From the NCBI RefSeq assembly GCF_022662375.1, contig NZ_JAKNQL010000008.1, positions 124,001-188,000 of the forward strand: DNA of 64,000 nt, written 5' to 3'. Numbering within the stretch: position 1 is the stretch's first letter; every line of letters starts with the position of its first letter. Source of the stretch: Pseudomonas sp. CROZ-RG-20F-R04-15 (GTDB lineage: Bacteria; Pseudomonadota; Gammaproteobacteria; Pseudomonadales; Pseudomonadaceae). Under the pieces are notes generated by a model. The model did not search any database. It had not been told where the DNA came from and worked only from the letters and a program-made list of their open reading frames with translations. Positions 17,272 to 26,653 of the stretch are shown here, piece by piece. Position numbers and translations under genes: made by a program.

Positions 17272-18669
17272 ATGCTCAATGACAAGGAAAGTCCTTTTAC
17301 CCTGACCCTGACCGACAGCGGCCTGAGCCTGCCGGTGCTGCGTTTTCAAGGCGAAGAAGCGCTCAACCAGCCTTACCGTTTCGACATCGAACTGATCGGC
17401 CTCGCGCCCGCCATGACGCCGGGTACATTTCTGCACCAACCGGCCTTTTTGCGTCTGGACGATCATCATGGGGTTCACGGCTTGATCGACAGTGCCAGTT
17501 GCGAGCATCGCGGTACGCATCGGATCGGCTATCGACTGACGTTGGTGCCACGTTTGCAAAGGCTGGCCCAGCCAAACAAGCGGCGCGTGTTTGTGCAACT
17601 GAGCGTGCCGCAGATTCTCCAGCAATTGCTCACGGAAAACGCCCTGCCCGGCGATGGCTACCGGATTGAAATGACTGTCGGCCATTACCCGCCCCGACCG
17701 TTTTGCATCCAGTACGAAGAAAGCGATCTGACGCTGCTGGACAGGCTTTGCGAAGAAGAAGGCATTCACTATCACTTCGAACACCGGGTCGACGGTCACG
17801 TTGTCGTGTTTGCCGATGACAGCCTGAGCCTGCCGCAAATGCCGGCGCTGCTGCCGTTCAAGGTGGGCGAGCAAACACCGTCACCGTGCGTCAGTGCGCT
17901 GTTCCAGCACCATCACGCTGCGCCCGTCGCCACGCTGCATGCCGTACGCAATCGAGGCCAGCAGGCAAGCGGTGACGATGCCGCCAACCACATCACGGCA
18001 ACTGCCCTGCCACCGATACTCTCTCTCGAACAACGTCACCACGAACAACGCAGCCGTCGACATCTGGAGAGGCAACGCGGTCAGCACCGGACGATCAACG
18101 GCCGCAGTGACCGGGTCGGTTTGCTCAGTGGGCATCTGCTGCAAGTGTCGGCGCATCCAGTCAGCCACTTCAATGAACAATGGCGGCTTACCGCCCTGCG
18201 CCATCACGGGCAGCATCCGTCGATTCTTGACCCGACTCCAAACGCACACCGCTACCACAACGACTTCAGCGCCCAGCCCTGGTCATCCGACTTTCGCCCG
18301 GCGCTCAGACAACCCCGGCCCAGCGTTGCCGGCTATCACTTGGCCCGGGTGCTGGGGCCTGCCGGGCAACCGGCGCAACTCGATGATCAGGGTCGAGTCG
18401 CCGTGCGACTGTGGCCTTCGGATACCAGGCACACGCTTGATCACCAGGCGATCTGGCTGCCCATCGCCATGACCCGGACCCATCGCCGCATCGCACCGGA
18501 CGATTTGCCCTGCGCCGGCAGCGAAGTGTGGGTGAGTTTCCTCGACAGCGATCCGGACCGGCCGATTCTGTGCCTGGGCAACTCCCGCAACCCTACGCCT
18601 CGCGAGCCACCGCCCGCACGCGACAACAGCTTGTTGCTGGACTGGTTGTTCAATAGCGATACCCGCTGA
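17272..18669 (+). CDS. VgrG-like type VI secretion spike protein, short orphan
   Basis: 465 residues. The N-terminal gp27/gp44-like part is clear (LRFQGEEALNQPYRFDIELIG, QYEESDLTLLDRLCEEEGIHYHFEH near 145-170). The gp5-like OB fold follows at about 365-445 (LDDQGRVAVRLWPSD, AGSEVWVSFLDSDPDRPILCLG). The protein stops just after the OB fold, so the beta-helical needle and any effector extension of normal VgrGs (600 residues or more) are missing. The middle (about 200-330) is rich in His, Arg and Gln and poorly conserved. No hcp, PAAR or tss gene is nearby. It may be a relic or an atypical spike. Confidence 0.8.
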   Translation: MLNDKESPFTLTLTDSGLSLPVLRFQGEEALNQPYRFDIELIGLAPAMTPGTFLHQPAFLRLDDHHGVHGLIDSASCEHRGTHRIGYRLTLVPRLQRLAQPNKRRVFVQLSVPQILQQLLTENALPGDGYRIEMTVGHYPPRPFCIQYEESDLTLLDRLCEEEGIHYHFEHRVDGHVVVFADDSLSLPQMPALLPFKVGEQTPSPCVSALFQHHHAAPVATLHAVRNRGQQASGDDAANHITATALPPILSLEQRHHEQRSRRHLERQRGQHRTINGRSDRVGLLSGHLLQVSAHPVSHFNEQWRLTALRHHGQHPSILDPTPNAHRYHNDFSAQPWSSDFRPALRQPRPSVAGYHLARVLGPAGQPAQLDDQGRVAVRLWPSDTRHTLDHQAIWLPIAMTRTHRRIAPDDLPCAGSEVWVSFLDSDPDRPILCLGNSRNPTPREPPPARDNSLLLDWLFNSDTR

Positions 18670-18690
18670 ATCCCCAGTGGAGGTCGTCGA

Positions 18691-20082
18691 CTAACCTTTG
18701 TCAGCCTTGCCCGCCGCCGCGGCGAACTTCGCCAGACGCACATCCAGATGCCGAGGTCGCCGCCCGTGATCCTCGGCGCGTTCCTTGCGGCGGATGGCGT
18801 TGCGCACCATCAGTGAACCGAGATACCGGATCGGCTCCGGTGGAAAATAGCCCAGCGGCCCGTTGACCAGCGGCGAGCGCGTCCACGGGTTGTCCAGCCC
18901 CTGCACCAGCGAAGCAAGAATCTGCCCGCCCATATGACACGGGCCGACGCCGCTACCCGAATAACCGAAACCGTAAAACACATTGCCCGCGCTGCTCATC
19001 TGGCCGAAGAACGGTAACCCGGTGACCGAGCGATCTGACGGCCCGTTCCAGGCGGCATCGACTTTCACATCGGCAAAGGCCGGGAAAAAGTCCGCGAGGC
19101 TGTTTTTCAGCAGGCCGGCATACGGCGACGGCTGATCGAACACCGGCAGCATGCGCCCGCCAAACGCGAAGGTGTTGCCGCCCTTGCCGAGCATGATCCG
19201 GCCGTCCGGGGTGTTGTGGTAGTAGTGCACGAAAATCCGCGAATCGAGCACGGTCACGCCGCTGGTCAAACCGATTTCCTGCAACAGCTCCGGACGCGGT
19301 TCGGTAATCAGCATGTCGCTGGAGACAATCGCCACACTGCGTTCGAACTGCGGGAAGGCACGGGCCATCCACGCATTCATCGCCAGCACCACGCGATCAG
19401 CGATCACCGTGCCATTCGGCGTCTGCAGGCGTGCCGGCCGCCCCTCCTCCAGCCCGGTCATCGCGGTGCTTTCGTGGATTTTCACGCCCAGTTGCAACGC
19501 CACCCGACGCAAGCCGCGCACCAGTTTGCCCGGTTGCACGCTGGCCGCTGCCGGCGAGAACCAGCCTTCCAGGTGCTTGCTCGAACCGGCCATGCGCTGC
19601 ACATCGGCGACCGGGCGCTGGCTGAACGAGTTGATGCCATTGCGCTCCAGCGCGGCGATCACCGCGTCAGTCGAGCCGACTTGCGCGCGGTTGGTCGCGG
19701 TGTACAGCGTGCCGTCGAGGCGGTAATCGGCATCGACGCCGTAGTGTTCGCAGAACTCGCCGATCGCATGAATGCTGCGTTCCGATTCCTTGACCAGACG
19801 TACCGCTTCTTCGACGCCAAACAGGCGCTCAAGGGTGAAATATTTTGCCGACCATGACAGCGCACAACCGCCGTTGCGCCCACTCGCGCCAGCGCCGCAG
19901 ATGTCCGCTTCGATCAACAACACATCGAGTTCGGGGTTCTGTTGCTTGAGCATGATTGCCGTCCACAACCCGGTGTAGCCGCCGCCAACGATGCACACAT
20001 CAGTGCGGACTTCACCCTGCAACGGCGGGCAGGTTTCAGAGGTGTCGGCCTGCAAGGCCTGCTCCAGCCAAAACGGTCTCAT
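18691..20082 (-). CDS. FAD-dependent amine oxidoreductase (DAO family) of the phosphonate locus
   Basis: 463 residues from the ATG at 20082 (GGAG 8 bases upstream). The Rossmann motif VCIVGGGYTGLWTAIML at about 28-44 binds FAD. The DAO-family fold follows, with GRNGGCALSW and the C-terminal GFGYSGSGVG. It is about 70 bases behind the permease gene on the same strand and next to phnW/phnX. FAD oxidases of this family recur in phosphonate clusters, where they oxidise aminoethylphosphonate or its N-methyl form to phosphonoacetaldehyde. Such a role is inferred from context; it could also act on another secondary amine. Confidence 0.8.
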   Translation of the reverse strand: MRPFWLEQALQADTSETCPPLQGEVRTDVCIVGGGYTGLWTAIMLKQQNPELDVLLIEADICGAGASGRNGGCALSWSAKYFTLERLFGVEEAVRLVKESERSIHAIGEFCEHYGVDADYRLDGTLYTATNRAQVGSTDAVIAALERNGINSFSQRPVADVQRMAGSSKHLEGWFSPAAASVQPGKLVRGLRRVALQLGVKIHESTAMTGLEEGRPARLQTPNGTVIADRVVLAMNAWMARAFPQFERSVAIVSSDMLITEPRPELLQEIGLTSGVTVLDSRIFVHYYHNTPDGRIMLGKGGNTFAFGGRMLPVFDQPSPYAGLLKNSLADFFPAFADVKVDAAWNGPSDRSVTGLPFFGQMSSAGNVFYGFGYSGSGVGPCHMGGQILASLVQGLDNPWTRSPLVNGPLGYFPPEPIRYLGSLMVRNAIRRKERAEDHGRRPRHLDVRLAKFAAAAGKADKG

Positions 20083-20154
20083 GTTTTTTCTCCAGTCAGT
20101 TGGCCGCGCCACAGCCTGCCGCGAACGCCGCAGCAGGCCGCGAGGCAAAGGGTT

Positions 20155-21480
20155 TCAGGAACGCAGGGGCTTGATCGTCAGCGGGCAATTGGGGATCGAG
20201 GCACGCGGTTCCATCACGCCAACCGGGCGGCTGTTCCAGTGCGGAATCAGCACCAGCGCCGAAAACAATGCGCAACCGGCGAAGACGATGAACACTGTCA
20301 CCGAGTCGAAGTAACCCGGCAGCAAACCACCGAGTACCGCACCCACCGAGCCGCAGCCGTTGACGAAACCGGCAGCGGTGGCGCCGGCCTTGGCTTTGCC
20401 GAAATCGATCGCAGCGGCACCGCTGATCATCGAATCCGGTCCATACAAAGTCAGGCCCATGACGAACAGCAGCGCCACCACCAGCAAGACACTGCCGGTG
20501 TGCAACGCAGCCATGAACAGCGCCAGCGTCACGGTCAGCGCCAACAGGCTCAACACGCAGGCCGGCATACGCCGGGCGCCGAACAGCTTGTCCGAGGCCA
20601 GCCCGATCAGAATCGGCCCGAGCAATCCGGCCAGTTCGAACGAGGTGGGAATGATCGCCGCGCCGACCTTGCCGACACTGGGCATCTGTTCAAAGACAAT
20701 CACCGGGCCCCACAACAGAATCGCGTAACGCGCCGGTTTCAACATGAAATACGCCAGGCCCAGCACCAGCACCGTGCGGTTACGCAGAATTTCTTTCAGC
20801 GGCTCCCACATGCTGAGCTTGCTGTTGGCTTCGGTTTCTTCTGCGGTCAGCTCAGGTTCCGGCTCGACCGCCGGCAAACCGACGTCTTCGGGTTTGTTGC
20901 GTTGGAAGATAAAAAACAACACCGCCACCACGGCGACCACCACCGCACTGGAAATGAACGCCGCGTGCCAGGTGCCCATCAAGGTATACGCCCACCAACC
21001 GGCGAACGGCGACGCCACCAGACCACCAAACGCGTAGCAGGAACTCCATAGGCCGAGCACCCGTCCGCGCTGCTGAGACGGGAAAAAACTGCCGAGGTTT
21101 TTGCACAATCCCGACCAGCCGGTGGACTGCGCCAGGCCCTGAATCAACATACAGGTAGCGAAGATCGGCAACGTGGCGAAACTGCCCATCACCAGCGCCG
21201 CTGCGGCGGAAATCAGCAAACCGCCGAGCACCACGACCCGTGGGCCAAAGCGGTCGGCGAGCATGCCCCAAGTGAACTGGCCGATGGCGTAAGCCGCCAG
21301 ATAGATCGCATCGAGGTTGGCCATGGCCATTTTGTCGAGCATGAAGGTGGGGTCTTCGGCGATGCCGAGTTTGGCCACCGAAAACGCTTTGCGGGTGAAG
21401 TAGAACGCGGCATACGCCAGCCAGGTAATCGCGAAAATCTGCATGCGCCAACGCGCAATGGTGCCGATGTGCTTGTTCAT
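20155..21480 (-). CDS. OPA-family MFS permease, probable phosphonate transporter
   Basis: 441 residues, twelve membrane helices, in the organophosphate:phosphate antiporter branch (YAAFYFTRKAFSVAK in helix 1 and GLCKNLGSFFPSQQRGRVLGLW are GlpT/UhpT-like). The N-terminal Arg/Lys pair and the helix-5 basic residues fit an anionic phospho-substrate. The start at 21480 has GAGGT 9 bases before it. It forms an operon with the FAD oxidoreductase and is divergent from a LysR gene. Aminoethylphosphonate is the likely cargo because of phnWX nearby (inference). Confidence 0.82.
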   Translation of the reverse strand: MNKHIGTIARWRMQIFAITWLAYAAFYFTRKAFSVAKLGIAEDPTFMLDKMAMANLDAIYLAAYAIGQFTWGMLADRFGPRVVVLGGLLISAAAALVMGSFATLPIFATCMLIQGLAQSTGWSGLCKNLGSFFPSQQRGRVLGLWSSCYAFGGLVASPFAGWWAYTLMGTWHAAFISSAVVVAVVAVLFFIFQRNKPEDVGLPAVEPEPELTAEETEANSKLSMWEPLKEILRNRTVLVLGLAYFMLKPARYAILLWGPVIVFEQMPSVGKVGAAIIPTSFELAGLLGPILIGLASDKLFGARRMPACVLSLLALTVTLALFMAALHTGSVLLVVALLFVMGLTLYGPDSMISGAAAIDFGKAKAGATAAGFVNGCGSVGAVLGGLLPGYFDSVTVFIVFAGCALFSALVLIPHWNSRPVGVMEPRASIPNCPLTIKPLRS

Positions 21481-21762
21481 GGTGGTTCTGACCTCAGGGT
21501 GTGAGTGTGCCGGCAGAATCGTTAAGAAAAACGCCTGTGTTTTTATTGTTGAGCACCGCGATATCGCTCTATCCCTCTGGCGATACCGGTCAGATGAGTC
21601 CTGCTGTTGCACGCACAGGCTCATGGCTCACCGTGCTGCCCGAGCGGGCAGTCAGCGATGGCGTGCGCCGATCAAAGCAATTACTGTTTAATAAATAAAA
21701 TCGATTTATCGTATTTCACACATAAGCTCAGCTTGTAACTGACTTAACGATCAGGTGACTTC

Positions 21763-22641
21763 ATGTCGGTTTCCCACGCCCAACTCAAAGCCTTCCACGC
21801 CGTGGCCGTGCATGGAAGCTTCACCAAAGCCGCCGAGCGTCTTTTTCTCACGCAACCGGCGATTTCCGACCAGGTGCGCAAACTCGAAGAACGCTTCGGC
21901 GTTTTGCTGTTTCACCGCAATAAACGTTCCGTGCGCCTGACTGACTTGGGCGAGCGCTTGCTGGCGATCACCCAGCGTCTGTTCGTGATTGAAGCGGAAG
22001 CGCAGGAACTGCTGCAGGAATCCCAGGCCTTGCAAACCGGCAGCCTGATTCTGGCGGTGGATGCGCCGGTGCACGTGCTGCCGCAGATCGCGCGGTTCTG
22101 CGAGCGCTATCCGGGGATCAGCGTGAAGATCGAAACCGGCAATACCGATGAATCGCTGTTTCGCCTGTTCAACTATCAGGCGGATCTGGCGTTACTGGGG
22201 CGCGATGTCACAGATGAACGCTTGCTGTGCGTTCCATTGCGTAACGATCCGATGGTGGCGTTTGTCTCGCGCAATCATCCGTGGGCCGAGCGTGAATCGA
22301 TTTGCCTGGAAGACTTGGATGACACGCCGCTGGTGCTGCGTGAACACGGATCGGTGACGCGGCAGACACTGGAAGAGGAAATGGCCCGGGCCGGATTTCG
22401 CATCCGTCCGGCGATTCAGGTCGAGGGCCGGGAAGCGGCGCGTGAGGCGGTGGTGGTCGGGATTGGTGTCGGCGTGGTCTCGGCGGCAGAGTTTGGTGCG
22501 GATTCGCGGGTGTGCGCGTTGCCGATTGTCGATTGCACGCGACGGCTGACGGAGACGCTGGTGTGTTTGCGTGAGCAAAGCAATCGACGGGTGGTGGCGA
22601 CCTTTCTCGATATGGTTCGCGCCAGCCTCCCCGGTTCCTGA
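21763..22641 (+). CDS. LysR-type regulator of the permease/oxidoreductase unit
   Basis: 292 residues. The N-terminal winged helix-turn-helix (FTKAAERLFLTQPAISDQVRKLEERFGVLLF) and the periplasmic-binding-protein-like effector domain are both complete. It is divergent from the OPA permease across a 282-base gap. The gap has an AT-rich stretch next to the regulator (near 21685-21720, including AAAATCGATTTAT) and the palindrome GCGATATCGC, both possible binding sites. It is about 37% identical by eye to the second LysR at 22749, so the two are related regulators of one locus. Confidence 0.87.
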   Translation: MSVSHAQLKAFHAVAVHGSFTKAAERLFLTQPAISDQVRKLEERFGVLLFHRNKRSVRLTDLGERLLAITQRLFVIEAEAQELLQESQALQTGSLILAVDAPVHVLPQIARFCERYPGISVKIETGNTDESLFRLFNYQADLALLGRDVTDERLLCVPLRNDPMVAFVSRNHPWAERESICLEDLDDTPLVLREHGSVTRQTLEEEMARAGFRIRPAIQVEGREAAREAVVVGIGVGVVSAAEFGADSRVCALPIVDCTRRLTETLVCLREQSNRRVVATFLDMVRASLPGS

Positions 22642-22753
22642 TCGTTCCCACGCTCTGCGTGGGAACGCCTCAACGGACGCTCCGCGTTCGGCTTTGGATG
22701 GGGCGCAGAGCGTCCCGGGCTGCATTCCCACGCAGAGCGTGGGAACGATCACG
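22642..22753. repeat. Dispersed palindromic repeat, GATCGTTCCCACGCTCTGCG type
   Basis: GATCGTTCCCACGCTCTGCG, itself a palindrome around CTCTGCG, occurs at the left and its inverse at the right, with GCTCCGCG and GGGCGCAGAGCGTCC palindromes between. It differs from the other REP types here. It separates the two converging LysR genes and overlaps the last codons of the second. Confidence 0.82.
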
Positions 22754-23615
22754 GGGCGGCGGGTGCCAGGCCAAAGAACGCTTGGATCAAGCGCAACTCC
22801 CGACGCCGCTCCATGCAACCGATCATGTGCCGGTTCATCAGCCCGTCCCCGACAATCGGAATCGCCATCACTCGCGGATCATGGCTGACCTCCACCGACG
22901 ACACCACGCCAACACCCAACTCGGCCGCGACGGCTTCAGTCACCGCCTCACGGCTATCAAGTTCGAGCAACACACGCGGATGGATCGACGCCTGCGCACA
23001 CGCCTGATCGAACGTACGCCGGGTGATCGAACTCGGCTCGCGCAGCACCATGATCACCTGATCCAGTTCCTTGAGTTTCACTTCCCCGGCGCGCATCGCC
23101 CACGGGTGCCCCGCCGGCACCAACGCGCAAATTCGCGATTCGCTTAGCGCCTGCAGATGCAGGCCCTTGCGCGGCTCGACTTCGGTCAATACCGCCACAT
23201 CGGCGTGTTCCGACAACAATGCTGCGAGCGTTTCCTGGGCATTGCCCAAACGCAGATTGACGGTGATCCCCGGATAGCGCGCACGCAGGCTGGCCAGCAT
23301 TGGCATGACCATATGCGGCCCGTCCGCCGCCACTTCCAGCCGCCCGGTCAACAACTGCCGGTTGGCCTCGAGCATCGTCTGCGCCTCTTCCGCGAGGCCA
23401 AACATCGCGCGGGTGATCGCCGCGAGTTTGGTGCCCTCCTCGGTCAGTTCGACCCGTCGCGCGGTGCGCCGTAAAAGGGTGATCTGGTAGTGCTCCTCCA
23501 GCGCTTTGATGTGCCCGGTGACCGCCGGCTGACTGATGAACAACCGCGCGGCGGCGCGGGTGAAGCTGCCTTCGCGGGCCACGGCGTCGAAGGCGCGGAG
23601 CTGAAACAGGTTCAT
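22749..23615 (-). CDS. LysR-type regulator of phnWX
   Basis: 288 residues with a complete winged helix-turn-helix (FTRAAARLFISQPAVTGHIKALEEHYQITLL) and effector domain. It is divergent from phnW across 112 bases, the classical LysR arrangement. The gap holds TTGATTGATGCAACGGCGAA and a repeated TGCAAC half-site that could be the regulator box. It probably activates phnWX in response to aminoethylphosphonate or phosphonoacetaldehyde (inference from position). Confidence 0.87.
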   Translation of the reverse strand: MNLFQLRAFDAVAREGSFTRAAARLFISQPAVTGHIKALEEHYQITLLRRTARRVELTEEGTKLAAITRAMFGLAEEAQTMLEANRQLLTGRLEVAADGPHMVMPMLASLRARYPGITVNLRLGNAQETLAALLSEHADVAVLTEVEPRKGLHLQALSESRICALVPAGHPWAMRAGEVKLKELDQVIMVLREPSSITRRTFDQACAQASIHPRVLLELDSREAVTEAVAAELGVGVVSSVEVSHDPRVMAIPIVGDGLMNRHMIGCMERRRELRLIQAFFGLAPAAP

Positions 23616-23727
23616 GAATAACTCTCACTGATGGCTGGCATAACAACAAACAATTTGATTGATGCAACGGCGAATTGCAACGTATGCCCCGTAGCTTCAT
23701 CCCACAGCGCAATCCGAGGACACACGA

Positions 23728-24837
23728 ATGAGTATCGCCGAACCCATCCTGCTCACTCCCGGCCCGTTGACCACTTCGGCCCGCACCCGCCAGGCGATGA
23801 TGGTCGACTGGGGGTCATGGGATGACCGCTTCAATCAACTGACCGCCAGCCTTTGCGAACAATTGCTGGCGATCCTCAACGGCGCCGCGACTCACCACTG
23901 CGTGCCATTGCAAGGCAGCGGCACCTTTGCCGTCGAAGCCGCCATCGGCACCTTGGTGCCGCGTGACGGCAAAGTACTGGTGCTGATTAACGGTGCCTAC
24001 GGCAAGCGTCTGGCGAAGATCTGCGAAGTGCTTGGCCGCGCGTTCAGCACTTTCGAAACCGCTGAAGACGAACCGACCACCGCCGCCGACGTTGACCGTC
24101 TGCTGCGCGCCGACAGCGACATCACCCACGTTGCGCTGATCCATTGCGAGACCAGCACCGGGATTCTCAATCCGCTGGCGGAGATTGCTCAGGTCGTTGA
24201 GCAACACGGAAAACGCCTGATCATCGACGCCATGAGTTCCTTCGGTGCCTTGCCAGTGGATGCGCAGCAAGTGCCGTTCGACGCACTGATCGCCGCTTCC
24301 GGCAAGTGTCTGGAAGGCGTACCGGGGATGGGGTTTGTCTTCGCCCGCAAAGAATCTCTGGCCGCAGCCGCCGGCAACTCGCATTCGCTGGCGATGGACC
24401 TGTACGACCAGCACGCCTACATGATCAAGACCGGGCAATGGCGCTTCACTCCGCCGACCCACGTGGTCGCGGCGCTGCACGAAGCGCTGCTGCAATACAA
24501 CGAAGAAGGTGGCCTGCCGGCACGGCATGCGCGCTATGCCGCCAACTGTCAGGCGCTGATGGAAGAGATGGGCAAGCTCGGTTTGCGCAGCTTTCTGCCA
24601 GCGGCGATTCAGGCGCCGATCATTGCCACGTTCCATGCACCGCAAGATCCGCGTTATCAGTTCAAGGATTTCTACGAACGGGTCAAGGCCAAGGGTTACA
24701 TCCTCTATCCGGGCAAATTGACCCAGGTCGAGACCTTCCGCGTCGGCTGCATCGGCCACGTCAGCCCGGACGAAATGCGCCAGGCCGTCGCGGCGGTCGG
24801 CGACGTGCTGCGCGAGATGGAAGTCCTCGACATCTAA
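23728..24837 (+). CDS. phnW: 2-aminoethylphosphonate:pyruvate transaminase
   Basis: 369 residues. Class V aminotransferase fold beginning [20 protein letters not shown], the usual PhnW N-terminus. The PLP lysine is in [12 protein letters not shown] (Lys193). It converts 2-aminoethylphosphonate and pyruvate to phosphonoacetaldehyde and alanine, the first step of the phosphonatase pathway. A REPIN sits between it and phnX, but both point the same way and would be one transcript. Confidence 0.95.
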   Translation: MSIAEPILLTPGPLTTSARTRQAMMVDWGSWDDRFNQLTASLCEQLLAILNGAATHHCVPLQGSGTFAVEAAIGTLVPRDGKVLVLINGAYGKRLAKICEVLGRAFSTFETAEDEPTTAADVDRLLRADSDITHVALIHCETSTGILNPLAEIAQVVEQHGKRLIIDAMSSFGALPVDAQQVPFDALIAASGKCLEGVPGMGFVFARKESLAAAAGNSHSLAMDLYDQHAYMIKTGQWRFTPPTHVVAALHEALLQYNEEGGLPARHARYAANCQALMEEMGKLGLRSFLPAAIQAPIIATFHAPQDPRYQFKDFYERVKAKGYILYPGKLTQVETFRVGCIGHVSPDEMRQAVAAVGDVLREMEVLDI

Positions 24838-24852
24838 AACCCACCCTTAATC

Positions 24853-24950
24853 CCCTGTGGGAGCGAGCTTGCTCGCGAATGCGTCGTCTCAGGCGACATC
24901 AATGGTGACTGTCAGACCGCATTCGCGAGCAAGCTCGCTCCCACAGTTTG
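24853..24950. repeat. REPIN inside the phnW-phnX operon
   Basis: CCCTGTGGGAGCGAGCTTGC and its inverse flank about 45 bases in the 144-base phnW-phnX gap. In an mRNA it would fold into a long hairpin that could set the ratio of the two gene products. Confidence 0.9.
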
Positions 24951-24981
24951 AATTGCATCGCCAACTCAGGAATTGATTGCC

Positions 24982-25809
24982 ATGAACTATGTAAACCCAA
25001 ACAAGCTGCAAGCCGCGATCCTCGACTGGGCCGGTACCGTGGTCGATTTCGGCTCTTTCGCGCCAACGCAGATCTTCGTCGAAGCCTTCGCCGAATTCGA
25101 CGTGCAGGTCTCCATCGAAGAAGCCCGTGGCCCGATGGGCATGGGCAAGTGGGACCACATCCGCACCCTCTGCGACCAGCCGCAAGTGGCCGAGCGTTAT
25201 CGCAAGGCGTTCGGCCGCACGCCGACCGATGACGACGTCACCGCCATCTACAACCGCTTCATGCCGCTGCAGATCGAAAAGATCGCCGAACACTCGGCGC
25301 TGATTCCAGGCGCGCTGGAGACCATCGCCAACCTGCGCCAGCAAGGGATCAAGATCGGTTCCTGCTCCGGCTACCCGAAGCAAGTGATGGACAAGGTCGT
25401 CGAACTGGCCGCCACCAACGGCTACGTCGCTGACCACGTGGTCGCCACCGACGAAGTGCCGAATGGCCGCCCATGGCCGGCTCAGGCGCTGGCCAACGTG
25501 ATCGCGCTGGGCATCGACGATGTCGCGGCGTGCGTAAAGATCGATGACACCGTGCCGGGCATTCTCGAAGGCCGCCGCGCCGGGATGTGGACGGTCGCGC
25601 TGATCTGCTCGGGCAATGCGCTGGGTCTGGATTACGCCGGTTTCCGTGCCTTGGGCAGCGATGAGCTGGCCAGCGAACGCAAACGCATTCACGCGCTGTT
25701 CGAAGGCTCGCGCCCGCACTACATGATCGACACCATCATCGACTTGCCGGAAGTGATTGCCGACATCAACAAGCGCCTGGCCAAGGGTGAAATGCCCCAA
25801 CACGGCTAG
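24982..25809 (+). CDS. phnX: Phosphonoacetaldehyde hydrolase (phosphonatase)
   Basis: 275 residues from the ATG at 24982, the length of known PhnX. An upstream TTG at 24973 is less likely. HAD-superfamily fold: nucleophile aspartate in [11 protein letters not shown] (Asp15), the Schiff-base lysine in [10 protein letters not shown] (Lys56) that defines PhnX, and loops [10 protein letters not shown] and [16 protein letters not shown]. It cleaves phosphonoacetaldehyde to acetaldehyde and phosphate. Last gene before the terminator at 25826. Confidence 0.96.
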   Translation: MNYVNPNKLQAAILDWAGTVVDFGSFAPTQIFVEAFAEFDVQVSIEEARGPMGMGKWDHIRTLCDQPQVAERYRKAFGRTPTDDDVTAIYNRFMPLQIEKIAEHSALIPGALETIANLRQQGIKIGSCSGYPKQVMDKVVELAATNGYVADHVVATDEVPNGRPWPAQALANVIALGIDDVAACVKIDDTVPGILEGRRAGMWTVALICSGNALGLDYAGFRALGSDELASERKRIHALFEGSRPHYMIDTIIDLPEVIADINKRLAKGEMPQHG

Positions 25810-25825
25810 TTTCACCGAGACGATG

Positions 25826-25862
25826 AAAACCGCTGATTGCAAACGCAATCAGCGGTTTTTTA
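25826..25862 (+). terminator. Terminator after phnX
   Basis: AAAACCGCTGATTGC and GCAATCAGCGGTTTTT pair over 15 bases around an AAAC loop. The A run on the other side makes it usable for the converging repeat-protein gene too. Confidence 0.88.
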
Positions 25863-25900
25863 TTCCATCTGCATAAATGCAATCAAGCAAACTCAAGAAG

Positions 25901-26647
25901 TTATTCCGAGACAAGATCACCTGCGGCGTCAAAGGCCAGACCGTCCGGGTATTTAATACTGCCATCCGGAAGCTTTACTGTTCCATCTGCCCACTCAATA
26001 CGCCCATCTGCATATTCGATCGTATCATCTGGCCACACGATTCGGCCGTCGGGATACTCTACCCGACCATCTTCATATTGAATAATTCCGTCGGGACGTG
26101 TTACCGAAGTTTTATCCGCATCAATCCGACTACCGTCCGGCAATGTCGTCGAACCATCCTGGTGGGTTGTGGCACCGATGGCTTGAATCAGTGCAATCAA
26201 GGCAATCGGGTCAACATTGATGTTGACCGTCGGCCACGGCATTGGCGGTCGCTTTGTGTCGACTGGATCAGTCGGCAGGGTTGGCGCTACGGGCGTGGTT
26301 GGCGCCACCGGTTTGGTCGGGGCTACAGGTCGGGTCGGTGCCACCGGCTTGGTTGGGGCTACAGGTCGGGTCGGCGCCACCGGTTTGGTTGGGGCTACAG
26401 GTCGGGTCGGTGCCACCGGTTTGGTTGGGGCTACGGGTCGGGTCGGTGCCACCGGTTTGGTTGGGGCTACAGGTCGGGTCGGCACCACGGGTTTGGTCGG
26501 GGCTACAGGCTTGGTCGGCGTCACAGGCTTGGGCGGGGTGATGGAGGGCCGTGGTTTTGGAGTCGGTTTCGGGATCGGAGCCTTAGCCATATCTTTCTTA
26601 ATCGCATAAGTGTTTTTTCGCTGGACTGCTAAAGTAATTTTTTTCAT
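25901..26647 (-). CDS. Proline-triplet and DG-heptad repeat protein, unknown function
   Basis: About 248 residues from the ATG at 26647 (a GTG two codons earlier is possible). A short basic N-terminus without a clear signal peptide is followed at about 30-130 by [12 protein letters not shown] units, with proline at every third position. From about 160 come some eleven heptads of the form DG-x-I/V-x-Y/W-P/A ([35 protein letters not shown]). They suggest a flat repetitive beta sheet, as in G-box (Tcp10-C) domains, on a rigid polyproline stalk. No family was recognised. Upstream DNA is unusually AT-rich. Confidence 0.7.
   Translation of the reverse strand: MKKITLAVQRKNTYAIKKDMAKAPIPKPTPKPRPSITPPKPVTPTKPVAPTKPVVPTRPVAPTKPVAPTRPVAPTKPVAPTRPVAPTKPVAPTRPVAPTKPVAPTRPVAPTKPVAPTTPVAPTLPTDPVDTKRPPMPWPTVNINVDPIALIALIQAIGATTHQDGSTTLPDGSRIDADKTSVTRPDGIIQYEDGRVEYPDGRIVWPDDTIEYADGRIEWADGTVKLPDGSIKYPDGLAFDAAGDLVSE
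26281..26540. repeat. 36-bp tandem repeat inside the repeat protein gene
   Basis: About six to seven copies of a 36-base unit (plus strand GCCACCGGTTTGGTTGGGGC then TACAGGTCGGGTCGGT) with a few substitutions, mostly synonymous T/C or A/G changes. Each encodes twelve residues of the proline stalk. Copy number is likely to vary between strains. Confidence 0.88.
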
Positions 26648-26653
26648 TTCCAC

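Noticed and set aside
21481..21762. Riboswitch or small gene in the OPA permease-LysR gap
   Set aside because: No conserved RNA motif or ORF with a ribosome site; it looks like an ordinary divergent promoter region.
26281..26540. Possible CRISPR array
   Set aside because: The 36-bp repeats are directly adjacent without spacers and keep a reading frame, so they are a coding tandem repeat.
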